DNA of 32,412 nucleotides, taken from positions 1 to 32,412 of the forward strand of contig JAUCBJ010005879.1 in NCBI GenBank assembly GCA_032718475.1. The letters are read 5' to 3'. Made by a program: the position numbers and the translations under genes. Origin of the DNA: Nemertoderma westbladi (Eukaryota > Xenacoelomorpha > Nemertodermatida > Nemertodermatidae). Under the pieces are notes generated by a model that saw only the letters and a list, made by a program, of their open reading frames with translations, did no database searches and was not told the origin of the DNA. This document shows, piece by piece, positions 1-10,207 of the stretch (position 1 is the first letter of the stretch; each line of letters opens with the position of its first letter).

Positions 1-7
1 TATAAAT

Positions 8-86
8 AATAAAAACCTCTATGAAACAATAAAATGCTGCAGTAATAAATATTTGTTACTACTTTATTGTTTCAGAGGTTTTTATT
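8..86. repeat. short foldback hairpin
   Basis: Bases 8-33 and 63-86 are reverse complements over 24 positions with a 2-base bulge in the left arm, separated by a 29-base AT-rich loop. It may be a tiny MITE or the end of one. No coding content. Confidence 0.7.
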
Positions 87-674
87 AATATTAATTTTAC
101 CCTTTAGAGTCGCCATAGCGGGCTATTATGCAAGCAATCAGCTATTATGTGCTTCGATTTTCCCTTGGAGATGGTTGAATTTTGTTTTGTTGATTGCGTC
201 TAGAACCCCCCCCCCCCCACATCTCTATTTTCGAGTTAGTACGGCTTTTGTTGAGTGGTGAATTTGGTGAGCACCAAAATTTACATTTACGCCTAAAAAT
301 AAGAGTTACAATGATCTGGAGCATTATAAAATTTATTCCATTAGAATCAGCACTCCTTGACATTTTTTGGGTCTGATTCAGACAAGTAAATGATAAGGGA
401 AGGGTAATATGGGTCAATGCCAACCATATTGACCAATGTCTCGGAAGTTATTTTTGAAATTATCAAAGCCAACCAACCATTCATTCTCGAATGATTTACA
501 TTTTTGTATATTTTGTGTCTCGTACGTGACTTGGTCAATGGTCAATACGGTTGGCATTTAACATATACAACATTTACATCCATAATAATAAATAACCTGG
601 TATATACTGTACAGTAGTTACGAGGGAGGTTTTTATTAAACGTAATACATTCAAAACGTGACGCTACTGTTAGA
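87..674. other. unannotated AT-rich stretch
   Basis: No recognisable gene or repeat. It contains a C homopolymer near 206-217. Short open frames on both strands show no protein family signature. Confidence 0.5.
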
Positions 675-1453
675 ATAGTAGTTAAGTCATATCTGAACCA
701 ATATGAACCCAATCTGAACCCAATCTGACCGAATCTATATACCAAATCTGAATCTAAAATAGAAAGAGGGGCGAAAATTATTAATTTTTGCATTCACAAT
801 TTTGAAATTTGAAGAAATTTTACATATTTATTTTCATATTTAAATTTGCCGGCAGCCGCGCTACTACTGATGTGTTGGGGAGTGACAACATACCTCAGTC
901 AGTCTGTACATAGGCTACCTACATTACAGTTCTTACACCTCAAGGCCTACTACAGTTACTGCTGTACTGTGTGTATTCAGTCGTTAGCGTTATACTATAC
1001 AGTAGCTACAGTACCTGGCTAGGGGTAGGCAGCATGGTAGCGAAACTGAACTTCAACGAGTCCCGTAAATCTGTAGTTTGTCAGTTGGGCTACCGCCTAC
1101 CGGTACAAGGTAGCTATGTGCTATAACGCCAACGACTGCATAGGCCTCCATACATTACAGCCTCAGTAAATGTAGTAGGCCTGCCTGGAGCTGTAAGAAT
1201 TGTAATGTAGGTAGCCTATGTGCAGATGTATGATGTCAGCAGTAGTACTGCAGCTGCAGTACAAATACAAATGCCGCAATACAAAATTTAAATATGAAAA
1301 AAGATATGTAAAATTTCTTCAAATTTCAAAATTGTTAATGCAAAAATTAATAATTTTCACCCTTCTTTCTATTTTCGATTCAGATTGGGTTCAGATTTGG
1401 TATAATTCTTGAGATTGGGTCCAGATTGGGTTCAGATATGGTTTAAGTACTAT
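675..1453. mobile_element. long palindromic foldback element
   Basis: The two halves are imperfect reverse complements almost to the centre near 1064. The outer arms begin with atagta-ttaa and catatctgaacc on both ends. Inner matches include the stretch at 780-845 against 1275-1345, the block with gctacctacattaca at about 910 against 1205, and cagtcgtt-gcgttata at 979 against 1130. There is no coding content. This is the form of a Foldback-type or non-autonomous DNA transposon. Exact ends and target duplication are uncertain. Confidence 0.75.
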
Positions 1454-1458
1454 CCCTA

Positions 1459-2436
1459 CTACAAAATAGTTACAAAATATGCATTATCATATGTATTCAA
1501 CATCACGGGCACTGCAATGTACCATTTAAAACTTAGCAAATGCCCAGAGTAAGGACAACCCTTACTATAGTAACCCTCTCCATATATGTTTGGTTCAAAC
1601 AAGGAACAATATATGTCAGAAATAAAATTTAGTTTTGATCCAATGATTATAGAATTATGTTCTAAAAAACTGGAAACCAAAATAATAACGTTACCAATTA
1701 AGATGAAATCGCCCTTATACAGTGGACTGTCTAGTTCTTCTACAGCACCAACCACTAATCCATTGGATTTCGATTTCGCCTCTTGCACTATTATTCTTGC
1801 ATCCCGAGAGTTATTTGAACGCTTAAGCTTGTTCATGAAGGACTCAAATTTGAATGCAGCCCAATCAATACAACTATATCGTTTGCAAAAGGGTGGAATA
1901 TGTGTTAATAATTGCATGATAAATGTCAGGGCGTGTTTGGTGTACATTTCGCTCAACTGCCAGTGAAAGTTGCTAATGGGCATATTGTAGATATATGTCA
2001 TCCTCACAGTGCTGTTGTGAAGCAAGAATCTGAACTGCAACATGTAAACTCATAAGATGCTCGAAGTATCGCTTTGGTACGTAATATGTCTTTCATCAAT
2101 GGAGATGTATATAAAATGAAGTTCCTGAACTCGGTGGCTTTGTAGTAATCAATGGAATCAAAGCCCCTTAGTTTTCTGTTAAATAAAAAAAGTTCAGGCT
2201 TAGCCTTCCTAGTTTGTAAGGATGCCATTAGCTATCTTCTTCAAACTCGGCGACAAACAACACGATAATGGAGTATTCCGCAATGATGATTTATTACACC
2301 AATATCGAATGAGTTGCTTTACACACCCCAAACAAATGCAATGCATATAGTCAGGGGGGATACCAGTCGATATGGGCAATATTGTTGCACAACTACAATA
2401 CCAATTATTCGCTGTTACCAATTATACTAATTATTA
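1459..2436 (-). pseudogene. CACTA/EnSpm-like transposase, C-terminal part, broken
   Basis: Three overlapping minus-strand frames (2421-2209, 2228-2004, 2043-1459) together give the C-terminal half of the transposase-like protein of animal CACTA (EnSpm) elements, recognised by eye. In order: a segment with GIPPDYMHCICLG and VKQLIRYW, then KATEFRNFILYTSPL, then a helical segment with HIPPFCKRYSCIDWAAFKFE and FMNKLKR, then a beta-rich tail. Two frameshifts separate the pieces, so no full protein can be made. The catalytic N-terminal half is missing; a palindromic SINE structure begins at 2439, just beyond it. The start of the fragment is set by homology, not by a start codon. Other DDE families are possible but the DYMH-LG motif argues for CACTA. 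Confidence 0.7.
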
Positions 2437-2438
2437 TG

Positions 2439-2552
2439 TAACTTTTTGTTGGGCACAGCTTTTGCAAAGTCGGCAATGACGTCCAGGTGGGATCGAACTG
2501 GTGACCTCCAAGTTGGAAGTCTGACGCTCTAACCATTCAGCTAGCGGCTCAG
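2439..2552 (-). mobile_element. tRNA-derived SINE, minus strand
   Basis: On the minus strand there is a tRNA-like head with an A-box-like tagctgaatgg (2533-2543) and a B-box-like gttcgatccc (2489-2498), followed by a short body ending in a gtta tail. Box spacing fits a pol III internal promoter. The sequence does not fold as a clean tRNA, so a SINE is the better call. Confidence 0.7.
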
Positions 2553-2673
2553 GTAAAAGATAGACCAGGAAATACTATCTGATACCTTGTATGTCCGCAA
2601 TTTACATCCTGATGGCCTCACAACTGTCAATATGTTGCCACTGCGCTCAACCCTATCGTACCAGTATCTCACT

Positions 2674-2734
2674 AGTTCGATCCCACCTGGACGTCATTGC
2701 CGACTTTGCAAAAGCTGTGCCCAACAAAAAGTTA
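2674..2734 (+). mobile_element. SINE 3' part, inverted copy
   Basis: These 61 bases are the exact reverse complement of 2439-2499, covering the B box and the SINE body and tail. The tRNA head (A box) of this copy is missing or replaced by 2553-2673. Together with the minus-strand SINE it forms a 296-bp structure with perfect 61-bp inverted ends. Confidence 0.8.
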
Positions 2735-2785
2735 TAATAATATGAAACCACTTATTCACCACTTAATATGAAAACACTTATTCAC

Positions 2786-3338
2786 TACAATACCAATTAT
2801 TATGTGTAGCAGAACTACATTACCAATTATTATGTGTAGCAGAACTACAATACCAATTATTATGTGTAGCAGAACTACAATACCAATTATTATGTGTAGC
2901 AGAACTACAATACCAATTATTATGTGTAGCAGAACTACAATACCAATTATTATGTGTAGCAGAACTACAATACCAATTATTATGTGTAGCAGAACTACAA
3001 TACCAATTATTATGTGTAGCAGAACTACATTACCAATTATTATGTGTAGCAGAACTACAATACCAATTATTATGTGTAGCAGAACTACAATACCAATTAT
3101 TATGTGTAGCAGAACTACAATACCAATTATTATGTGTAGCAGAACTACAATACCAATTATTATGTGTAGCAGAACTACAATACCAATTATTATGTGTAGC
3201 AGAACTACATTACCAATTATTATGTGTAGCAGAACTACAATACCAATTATTATGTGTAGCAGAACTACAATACCAATTATTATGTGTAGCAGAACTACAA
3301 TACCAATTATTATTATGTGTAGCAGAACTACAATACCG
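2786..3338. repeat. 30-bp tandem repeat array, about 18 copies
   Basis: The unit is ctacaataccaattatta followed by tgtgtagcagaa, almost perfectly conserved. An a-to-t variant (ctacatt) occurs in units near 2811, 3021 and 3201. The last unit has an extra tat. A diverged single unit is also seen at about 2390-2440, on the other side of the SINE palindrome. The array is open in one frame only because 30 is a multiple of 3. Confidence 0.95.
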
Positions 3339-3341
3339 TAT

Positions 3342-3476
3342 ATTATTACCCTGTTATTTTGTTATTTTTCCGGATATTTTAACCCGAGGAACAGGAACTA
3401 GCCGAGGCGCAGCCGAGGCTTTCCTGTTCCGAGGGTTAAAATATCCGGAAAAATAACAAAATAACAGGGTAATAAT
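3342..3476. repeat. 135-bp near-perfect palindrome (MITE-like hairpin)
   Basis: Bases 3342-3385 and 3433-3476 are perfect 44-bp reverse complements. The centre (3386-3432) carries gccgaggcgcagccgaggc and a second, imperfect gaacagga/tcctgttc pairing. This is typical of a hairpin MITE. It abuts the 30-bp array. Confidence 0.85.
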
Positions 3477-4628
3477 CAAGTTGTTACTCACTAATCCCGG
3501 AAAAATAACATCATTACATGTCGTTATTATACATTATATATATTTACTTCATTGAATTCCGTTTCTAACTTCAAGAAGCTAAATGTTTCTAAAAGGGTTC
3601 TGTTTTGGGGAGAGGAAGAAAAAAGGGGCGTGGAAGTTTTGGGGGTTAAAAATATAAATAAATATTAATATTTATTCTTATGGTCCTTCTTAGGTCTAGA
3701 CTTGTTTATTAGAATGACCCCCAGAGTTGGTTAAAGTTACTATATTATAATAAACAATATGGCTAAACCTCAATAGCACGAACTTTTATTCGAAATGTTA
3801 CATAACTCCGTATTTAGAACGTGATGTAGAAATGATGAGACAGATGAAATTGTTTAGTAAGATAATTCGGTTAGTCCAATAGGTACCGGTCATTCATCTA
3901 AAGTTCCTCTTTGATTATAATTGCTTCTATAAGTAATTATCAATTCACGTTTATAATTATAAAGCATAAGAGAATAAGTGCGCACATGTTAGTTAATAGT
4001 TGCCACGTGTTACTATGACGTTGCCAAGGGACAATTTTCGCGTGGGCAGATTGTTAAAAAACAACCTGGGTTTTTTAAATTACCACGAAAAAATCAAACC
4101 CAGCGATATGGGAACCTGATTTAATATTATAGTTTGGGAAACAGGATGAAAGGGTAATTCAATTTTTTCAATATATTCTGTCTGGTTGATAGTCGATCTT
4201 GTTGACTTTTTTGAGTTTTAATATTTATTAGGCCTATCTATTTTCGTCGTTAGATAACGATTTAATTTTCGAATAACTCGTAGCCCAAGGCGTAATCGTA
4301 ATCCAGCACTTCATAAGATTACAAGGCTTGTAGTAGTTATTAGTATAATATTTGTATCAATTGAAAATATTTGCTTGTTACATGGGTATTTAATTTGCAT
4401 GTTTCAAGTTAGTTCAAGAGAAATCAAAGACAGATTAATTATAATAACAAAAACCGTAACTGTAACTGTAAACCAAAACACAAATGTTAAAGAAAACAGT
4501 AGTTAAGTAGAAAAATATTAAATCGTTAAATCGATGAAAGACTAAAAATAAAAAATATACACTTTCACAAATTAAAAAGTATTTAAGATTACAACAAAAA
4601 TTTATATAGAAAAAAAGACATTGATAAC
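3477..4628. other. AT-rich stretch without recognised genes
   Basis: About 1.15 kb of AT-rich sequence. I see no long open frame, no tandem array and no protein motif. A short hairpin of ctgggttt with aaacccag lies near 4065-4103. Confidence 0.5.
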
Positions 4629-4634
4629 TTTATT
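4629..4634 (-). terminator. candidate poly(A) signal of the recombinase gene
   Basis: AATAAA on the minus strand, 56 bases beyond the stop codon of the Crypton-type gene. Position and strand fit a 3' processing signal. Confidence 0.45.
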
Positions 4635-4690
4635 TTCTCTCTTAATTTCTTATCTTATTAAATTAGTTTGGTGAACTGGAACTTAGATGT

Positions 4691-6109
4691 TTAAGACTTA
4701 TTATTGAAAATAATATTGACAGGCGCGTGAAACTGTGCCCCCTGCAACAAGCTACTCATGAATTCAGACTTTGTTGACGGAATCTCGATATTCGTTTCTT
4801 GACGAACTGTATCGACTACTTCGTGACTCTCATTTCCTCCGCTACTCTTCGAAACTTCTCGCCCTGATACACATTGACTCAATATCGTACTCAAGGATCG
4901 CTGAGTAGTAGTCGATGGTCGGATGTAAGACGTTGTTGTTCCCAGATTCGCATGTCCCAACTGTATTTGGGCAAAATTGGATGGCTGTCCAGAATCAACT
5001 ATAGCCTGCGCCGCCGTCTTCCGATAACTCATCAGTGTAATCTTTCGATTATCTGTTGTCAATCCTGCACGGCCGAACAGATCCCTTAATATAGTGGGGA
5101 AGGTGTGTTTTCCAACCGGTTGCATGGTGTACCAACTATCATCACGATTGGCCGGTACGGTTGGTTTGGGACGAACCCAAAATGGTGCTTCCTTGTCCAT
5201 CTTCCCATCTGGAAATCTATGTTTAATGTAACACTCGAATAGAGTCACAGGACAACAAGTGCAATCTTCGGGAAACTCGAAAGCTTTCACAGGGAATTTT
5301 CTAGGAGCAGTAATACCCTTTCGAGCCTTCGTTATCCGCTCTTTCAACTGAAGATAGAACTTATCTTCTTGGATGCAATAATGTTTCGTAATGTCTTTGA
5401 CACGCATTTGGCGCATTTCTACGCCAGGTCTTGTCCCAAACTGAGTAGTAAGAACTAGATACAGTGTATCACGCAGCTGATTTGGATTTGAAAATCCAAG
5501 TAATCCTTTGTCCTTCAATAATCTGAAATCCGACGCCTCTAATGGGTCACTCGAGTTAGCAAGGTTTCCTTTGCCCGATGCTTTTATTTGGGATAGACGG
5601 GCCCGGAGAATTTCTTTGGAACGGCTAAATTCTGGTAATTTAAGGACATCGCCATGCCCCAAGTCTTTAAAATGACGCAGCAAACCATAGAAGTAACTTC
5701 GTAGAGAAGTTGTCTCTAACTTTTCTCCATTTTTCTTCTTGTATTTACGAATAAACCCATGAAAATTTATAGCCAGCACTTGAACAGATTGTTTATCTAT
5801 ATCTTCTGAGCATTTAACCAGATGAAGATAATTCTGAAAGGCAGAAACTGATTGCCGAGTTGACTCAGTTGTGTTATGATTATGCGTTTCCATTAGATAC
5901 TGGTCATCATCATCATTGTTTTGAGATAGGCGATTGCAAAAACGATCATCAGATGAATTGTGCGGACCACTGACAAGGGGATATGTTTGAGTTTGACTCG
6001 CATCTTGATCTTCGACATCCGCTGAAAACATTGCTTCCAAATCACCCAAATCTGGACACTCGAAGCCTAGGCCTATTAAATCACTAGGCCTAAGCGATTG
6101 CGATTCCAT
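4691..6109 (-). CDS. Crypton-type tyrosine recombinase, intact
   Basis: A 472-residue open frame from ATG (6109) to stop, without any break. The C-terminal half reads as a tyrosine recombinase of the Crypton kind, related to the recombinase-derived domain of animal KCTD1, ZMYM and QRICH1 proteins. The visible catalytic set is R227 in GTRPGVEM, R363 in SYRKTA, H386 in QLGHANLG and Y395 in TTSYIRP. The His of the usual H-x-x-R box is not seen (MSYR). Residues 90-200 look like the helical core-binding domain; residues 20-80 are acidic and low complexity; the last 75 residues are a variable tail. Such enzymes cut and join DNA through the Tyr. Element ends were not identified. It could be an active Crypton or a gene domesticated from one. 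Confidence 0.8.
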   Translation of the reverse strand: MESQSLRPSDLIGLGFECPDLGDLEAMFSADVEDQDASQTQTYPLVSGPHNSSDDRFCNRLSQNNDDDDQYLMETHNHNTTESTRQSVSAFQNYLHLVKCSEDIDKQSVQVLAINFHGFIRKYKKKNGEKLETTSLRSYFYGLLRHFKDLGHGDVLKLPEFSRSKEILRARLSQIKASGKGNLANSSDPLEASDFRLLKDKGLLGFSNPNQLRDTLYLVLTTQFGTRPGVEMRQMRVKDITKHYCIQEDKFYLQLKERITKARKGITAPRKFPVKAFEFPEDCTCCPVTLFECYIKHRFPDGKMDKEAPFWVRPKPTVPANRDDSWYTMQPVGKHTFPTILRDLFGRAGLTTDNRKITLMSYRKTAAQAIVDSGQPSNFAQIQLGHANLGTTTSYIRPSTTTQRSLSTILSQCVSGREVSKSSGGNESHEVVDTVRQETNIEIPSTKSEFMSSLLQGAQFHAPVNIIFNNKS

Positions 6110-6294
6110 CGATTTAACAAGAATTAGACAAAAGAAGTACCGGTACAGGTGGGCTTACTTCTTTCCTGTAGCCTATTCACTTCGAATCTAACTCTTAACT
6201 CTTGGTACCGTACTAACCCAGTAACCAGAGTAGCCTATCAACTCAACACTGCAACAGCACAACAGGTACCGACCGGTAGGCCTAAAGGCTAGCT

Positions 6295-6302
6295 TATTTA
6301 TA
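6295..6302 (-). promoter_or_regulatory. candidate TATA box of the recombinase gene
   Basis: TATAAATA on the minus strand, about 185 bases upstream of the ATG at 6109. The region between holds repeated accggtac motifs. Supported only by sequence and position. Confidence 0.35.
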
Positions 6303-6487
6303 GAAGTACAGTCAGTACACAGTAGATATGAAGTAGGCTATATATAGCAGTATGCAGTACAGCAGTAGACTGGTAGAAGCATGGCTGCCTGTAAGTGATG
6401 AAGTGTGCAGAGTGCCAGTAGTGTGCAGAAGTGTGTACAGGTGTAATGTAGCCTATTGTGCATAGCATAGTGTTGTAGTGCAGTGTA

Positions 6488-6556
6488 GGGTTGAATATTC
6501 GGGAGGGGGTCTGAATTTTGACTGTCTAGTTTGTTAACGTAATTGTTGGTTGCTAT
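6488..6556 (+). repeat. left 69-bp inverted repeat around Gypsy integrase remnant
   Basis: Begins gggttgaatatt and matches the reverse complement of 8764-8832 with three mismatches in 69. No clear target duplication flanks it (tgta on the left, aggg on the right). Confidence 0.85.
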
Positions 6557-6883
6557 CGCTTTCGTCCTTCTGGGCTCCTCCCGGAGGCGCACACACGAGG
6601 TGGACGTGTTCCCACCACCCTTGGGGCCAGTCCAACTGATGTTTCTTATCAGACCATGCCGGAGGGTGGTCCGATGCTTCCCGGGTTCAATTTTCAATCC
6701 CCCGATCGCACCGGCACAGCTCGTCGCATGTGTAGCCAGATGGTCGGCTACTGTCAACTTACTGTGGCCTGACTGTACATTGAGCCAACTCAGAGAGTCA
6801 ACCGGCAGGTGGACCAGTAGTTAACGACAAGGTGGTCAACATTCGAAGACATTGAAAACAAGATATGTAGTCATGCTGAATGC
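6557..6883. other. GC-rich stretch inside the inverted repeats
   Basis: No protein family recognised on either strand. It carries a ctcccggaggc palindrome and a short cccgggttcaat motif. Its open frames look like chance. Confidence 0.4.
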
Positions 6884-7070
6884 ATGAAGATTGATATTCT
6901 TAAGGATTTTGATGATCTATTTATCGCTGTTGTCGACCTAGAACGCAGGTTTAAAATCCTTACAGTTGAATATGAAGAAATGAAAAATGCTGCAGTGGCG
7001 AGGGATAATATACCTCAACTACAGGTAGCACAACCTGCAATTACGGCTGAACGCCCAAAATTAAGGAATA
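6884..7070 (+). pseudogene. unknown helical ORF fragment
   Basis: An open frame of about 65 residues, rich in Asp, Glu, Leu and Lys, with a heptad-like stretch (LERRFKILTVEYEEMKN) that may be a coiled coil. It runs straight into the integrase remnant in another frame, so the join at about 7070 looks like a deletion or recombination breakpoint. It may be the gag-like start of a retroelement. I do not recognise a family. Confidence 0.35.
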
Positions 7071-8079
7071 GAGAAGATGAAAGCTAGAGCACGAGAACTT
7101 TTCTATTGGCCTGGACTTGGAGATGACGTTGAACGAGTGGTGAATGAGTGTCATGCATGTCAAAGATCTAGACCAGCACTTCCGGCTGAACCACTCACTC
7201 CCTATCCTTGTGCAACAAGGCCAATGGAGGTATTGTGCACGGACTTTGCAAAGTATGGGGGCCAAGAATTTCTCATAATTGTTGATGAGTTAACAGGATT
7301 CTTGTGGATTCGCCTTTGCGATGAGTCAACATCATCATCATATATAAAAAAAACTACTTCGCGCATTATTCATGGAGTATGGAGTACCTCAAGTAATCAG
7401 ATCTGATGGTCAAACTTGTTTTTCATCAGAAGAAATGATGATTTGGTTCAAAACTTGGTCAATCCATTGGTGCCCTAGTTCGCCAAAATTTCCCCAAAGC
7501 AATGGATCTGCAGAAGCAGCAGTGAAAAAGGTCAAGTTATTGTTAGAACGAGTTGATGGCGACTTTCATTCAGATGAATTCGCTCAAGGGTTTATGGAAT
7601 TAGCTGCATCTCAACATTCTTCAACCGGTGTAGCTCCAGCTACTTTAATGTTTGGTCGTCGAATAAACACCTGTTTACCTGCAATAGCAGAATCTTTTAC
7701 TCCAATTTCTTCTGACCAATGGATAGCTGTTGAGAAACGAAGGAAGAATAACAAGATTAAACAGAAATGTGATTTTGATAAAAATAATAATGTAGTTCCT
7801 GCCATAGAAATCACACCACAACAATCCGTTTTAATTTTAGATCCTACTTCAAACAGATAGGATACGCCTGCAATGGTTGTGTGGAACTGTGGAAATCGTC
7901 AATATAGATTACTAGTTCCATCTGGAAAGTTGTTGTATCGCAACCGCCGACATATTCGACCTATACACCCCGAGGCATTAGGTCCAAAGGCGAACATATT
8001 GATGGACAAATATAAAAATATGTCAAACGCAGACATCAGGAATAGTGATCGACTGAAGGACTGTGCTTATGAAAATTGA
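7071..8079 (+). pseudogene. pol: Ty3/Gypsy-type integrase remnant
   Basis: The integrase joins retroelement DNA into the genome. Visible parts: the second half of the HHCC zinc domain (CHACQRS at about 7150; the two His are cut off), a DDE core with the first Asp in LCTDF, the second in IRSDGQ (about 7405), and the Glu in SNGSAEAAVKKVK (about 7510), then the FGRR segment and a C-terminal strand domain with NRRHIRPI (about 7945). A frameshift near 7366-7375 and a stop near 7858 break the frame. There is no reverse transcriptase or RNase H upstream. It sits between 69-bp inverted repeats rather than LTRs. It could be a deleted Gypsy element or a Ginger-like DNA transposon, which also uses a Gypsy-type integrase. 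Confidence 0.8.
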
Positions 8080-8089
8080 AATCATAATG

Positions 8090-8763
8090 GAACACAAACT
8101 ATAATAATACACTAGACTATTATAGTAAACTATAATAATTAATGTATAATCTGGTCATCACATTAATTTGAAAAAAAAGGAATTGTAGTAGATTTATGGA
8201 TTAATGAGGTGGAGGGAAATTTGAATATGTAATACTTTAGGTATTCTAACTATGTACTGCTGTATTAATAACGATTTGTGACTGTACTACCACTTGGCCT
8301 AGTAGCCTAATGATAATTATATACGCACTAATATAAACTGTCAATCTTTGATATTGCAGTATTGCAAATATGTTACTAGCGACGACTGAACCAACTGGCA
8401 AGGGTTCCCAAACTCACTTGCAGTGGCCATACATACACTCACGTGTACCACGCACCAACAGCGACAGAAAGCTCATTGACCCAAACAGGTCCCAAAGACC
8501 AATCAGCTGAACATGGAGACAATAACATATAGTATCAAAAAAAAGGAACAGCTGATGGACAATGGAATACATCCAAGCCCCAAAGCCAACTGCCACTGAT
8601 CGCCCACACACAGAACACAGATCACACCACATGAAACCACAGATCACGCAAAGCCACCACCCCTACTGTGTACAGGACTAGCAGTACGGCAAAAGGCCGA
8701 CTAGACGGTTCCACGGCACCATGTTAATTCATGGTTCGCTAGACATGACCAACAATAGCAACA
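8090..8763. other. stretch without recognised genes
   Basis: AT-rich up to about 8400, then A/C-rich. No convincing coding frame, RNA gene or array. Short direct repeats of ctataataat lie near 8097-8140. Confidence 0.45.
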
Positions 8764-8832
8764 ATAGCAACTAACAATTACTTTAACAAACTAGACAGTC
8801 AAAATTCAGACCCCCTCCCAAATATTCAACCC
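8764..8832 (-). repeat. right 69-bp inverted repeat
   Basis: Reverse complement of 6488-6556 with three mismatches. The pair encloses 2.2 kb containing the Gypsy-type integrase. Confidence 0.85.
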
Positions 8833-9039
8833 AGGGCTGAAGCGGTCTCAGACAACCCCAAAAAAACCACAGGTCAGTCAGACTTATCCAACCTGGATAT
8901 TGGTCAATCCCCACTAATAGCCCGAGCCAATTAACCATTATAGCTCGTGGGACAAGATATGTAGGGCTATAACTATACTGAAACAACTTTTCCACTATAG
9001 GTACAGTACTAATAGCGTACCTATAGTAGGCCTAACACC

Positions 9040-9498
9040 CAATGAAGTGGATAAATCTAACCTACAATTATTGAGAATTTCACAAAGACTTATAAGAAAT
9101 ATAATCAGCTCAGCGTCAACCCCTTACTCCATTGGCGGATAAATTATCAAGAATTATGATCAATGGATTAATTTGTGTTGGAGGCCGCCTCACTAACACT
9201 CCTATCTCCAGGGATACTATGTTCCCCATATTAATATTCAATCCCGAGATTCAAACCAAATTGATACAGGACGATCATTATCGACTCTATCACACCGGGA
9301 GAGAACACATATTAAGCGAGATCAGAATGCATTATTATCTAGTTCACCCTCGCGCGGCTCTCAACCAGATACTACGAAACTGTATACCTTACAAAAGGAT
9401 TTATAGCAAGCCGATGACGCAATTGGAAGCAGCGCTCCCGATGGAAAGAATTGATTGTTATCAACCCCCATTCAAACACACCAGCGTAGATCTCTTCG
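9040..9498 (+). pseudogene. pol: host BEL/Pao element: integrase N-terminal part
   Basis: The open frame to 9498 matches the start of BEL/Pao integrase: NGLICVGGRL, the H2C2 zinc domain with His in DDHYRLYH, and the run-up to the core with HTSVDLF, which holds the first catalytic Asp. The second Cys of the zinc domain is Tyr here (CIPYKR), a sign of decay. The frame is cut at 9498 by the nested element and resumes in the same frame at 23309. The fragment fades out upstream near 9040; the host element's gag, protease, reverse transcriptase and 5' LTR are not in the window. The usable start is set by homology, not by an initiator codon. Confidence 0.8.
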
Positions 9499-10151
9499 TG
9501 TAAGCGGATTCAATTCCATTTCATTTCATTACCCACCAGAAAATGGGATAGTGGCATTTTAGCAATATGTTGGAGATACGAGATTACCAATATTAATCTC
9601 GTATCATAACCAACATTTGGGGGGGGGGGGGGGGGGGGCAACACAAGCCCCGAAGCCACATAGAAAGGAAGGTTAAGAGGTCAAACCACCTCGGAGGGAA
9701 CACAGCTAGTAGAGGCTAGCAGCAGAGGGGAAACACTCCCAGAGAGTGCCAGGGTGACAAGTAGCATATTAGCCAATAGAGGGAAGGGAAGCATGTGATA
9801 GGGAGCAGGAAAGCATCCATTGGTTAGGAGGCCAAAGTAGAGTAGGAGGTGAAGCAATATTAGTGTATCAATCATATATTATGTCAGATTCTTGGATTGA
9901 TACATCAGTTGGTTATTCAGTTTAGTGCAGACCGGTAACAATTATTCACCATCATCGGCACTATCATACCGGTATCTATTATATCTGTATTTATGCCATA
10001 TTAATTGTGCTATCATTTTATAACATCAAGAAACAACATCAAACTCTTATCATTTTTCTCCAACGGCCTCAGCCAAGCTGTTAGCACCATCCCAGAGCAG
10101 AATGGTGACGTGTATAACAATTACCCAGTCGGGATCTCTGATCCCGTCACA
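9499..10151 (+). repeat. 5' LTR of nested element (653 bp)
   Basis: Starts tgtaagcgg and ends gtcaca. It matches the 3' LTR (22279-22915) with few substitutions and small indels, a few percent by eye. It contains a 12-bp stem hairpin (9575-9586 with 9594-9605) and a run of 20 G (9619-9638; 11 G in the other LTR). The ends are fixed by the target duplication and by the polypurine tract before the 3' copy. Confidence 0.92.
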
Positions 10152-10207
10152 GTGAATAATTTATCAACTGCTACGACTGTGACTGCCAGAGACAGTAAAA
10201 AGAAAAG

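Noticed and set aside
1586-1966. Plus-strand 126-residue frame
   Set aside because: Antisense shadow of the CACTA transposase remnant, which has recognisable motifs on the minus strand.
2786-3338. CRISPR-like array
   Set aside because: Units are directly adjacent, with no spacers, in a eukaryotic setting.
2802-3401. 199-residue frame of tandem decapeptides on the plus strand
   Set aside because: It exists only because the satellite unit is 30 bp and lacks stops in one frame; there is no codon variation or flanking gene structure.
6338-6824. Opposed open frames of 139 and 93 residues
   Set aside because: They cross the inverted-repeat boundary at 6488 and show no family motif.
10152-10170. 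tRNA primer-binding site after the 5' LTR
   Set aside because: The sequence after the LTR begins gtgaataat; no TGG-start match to a tRNA 3' end is evident, so no site is claimed.
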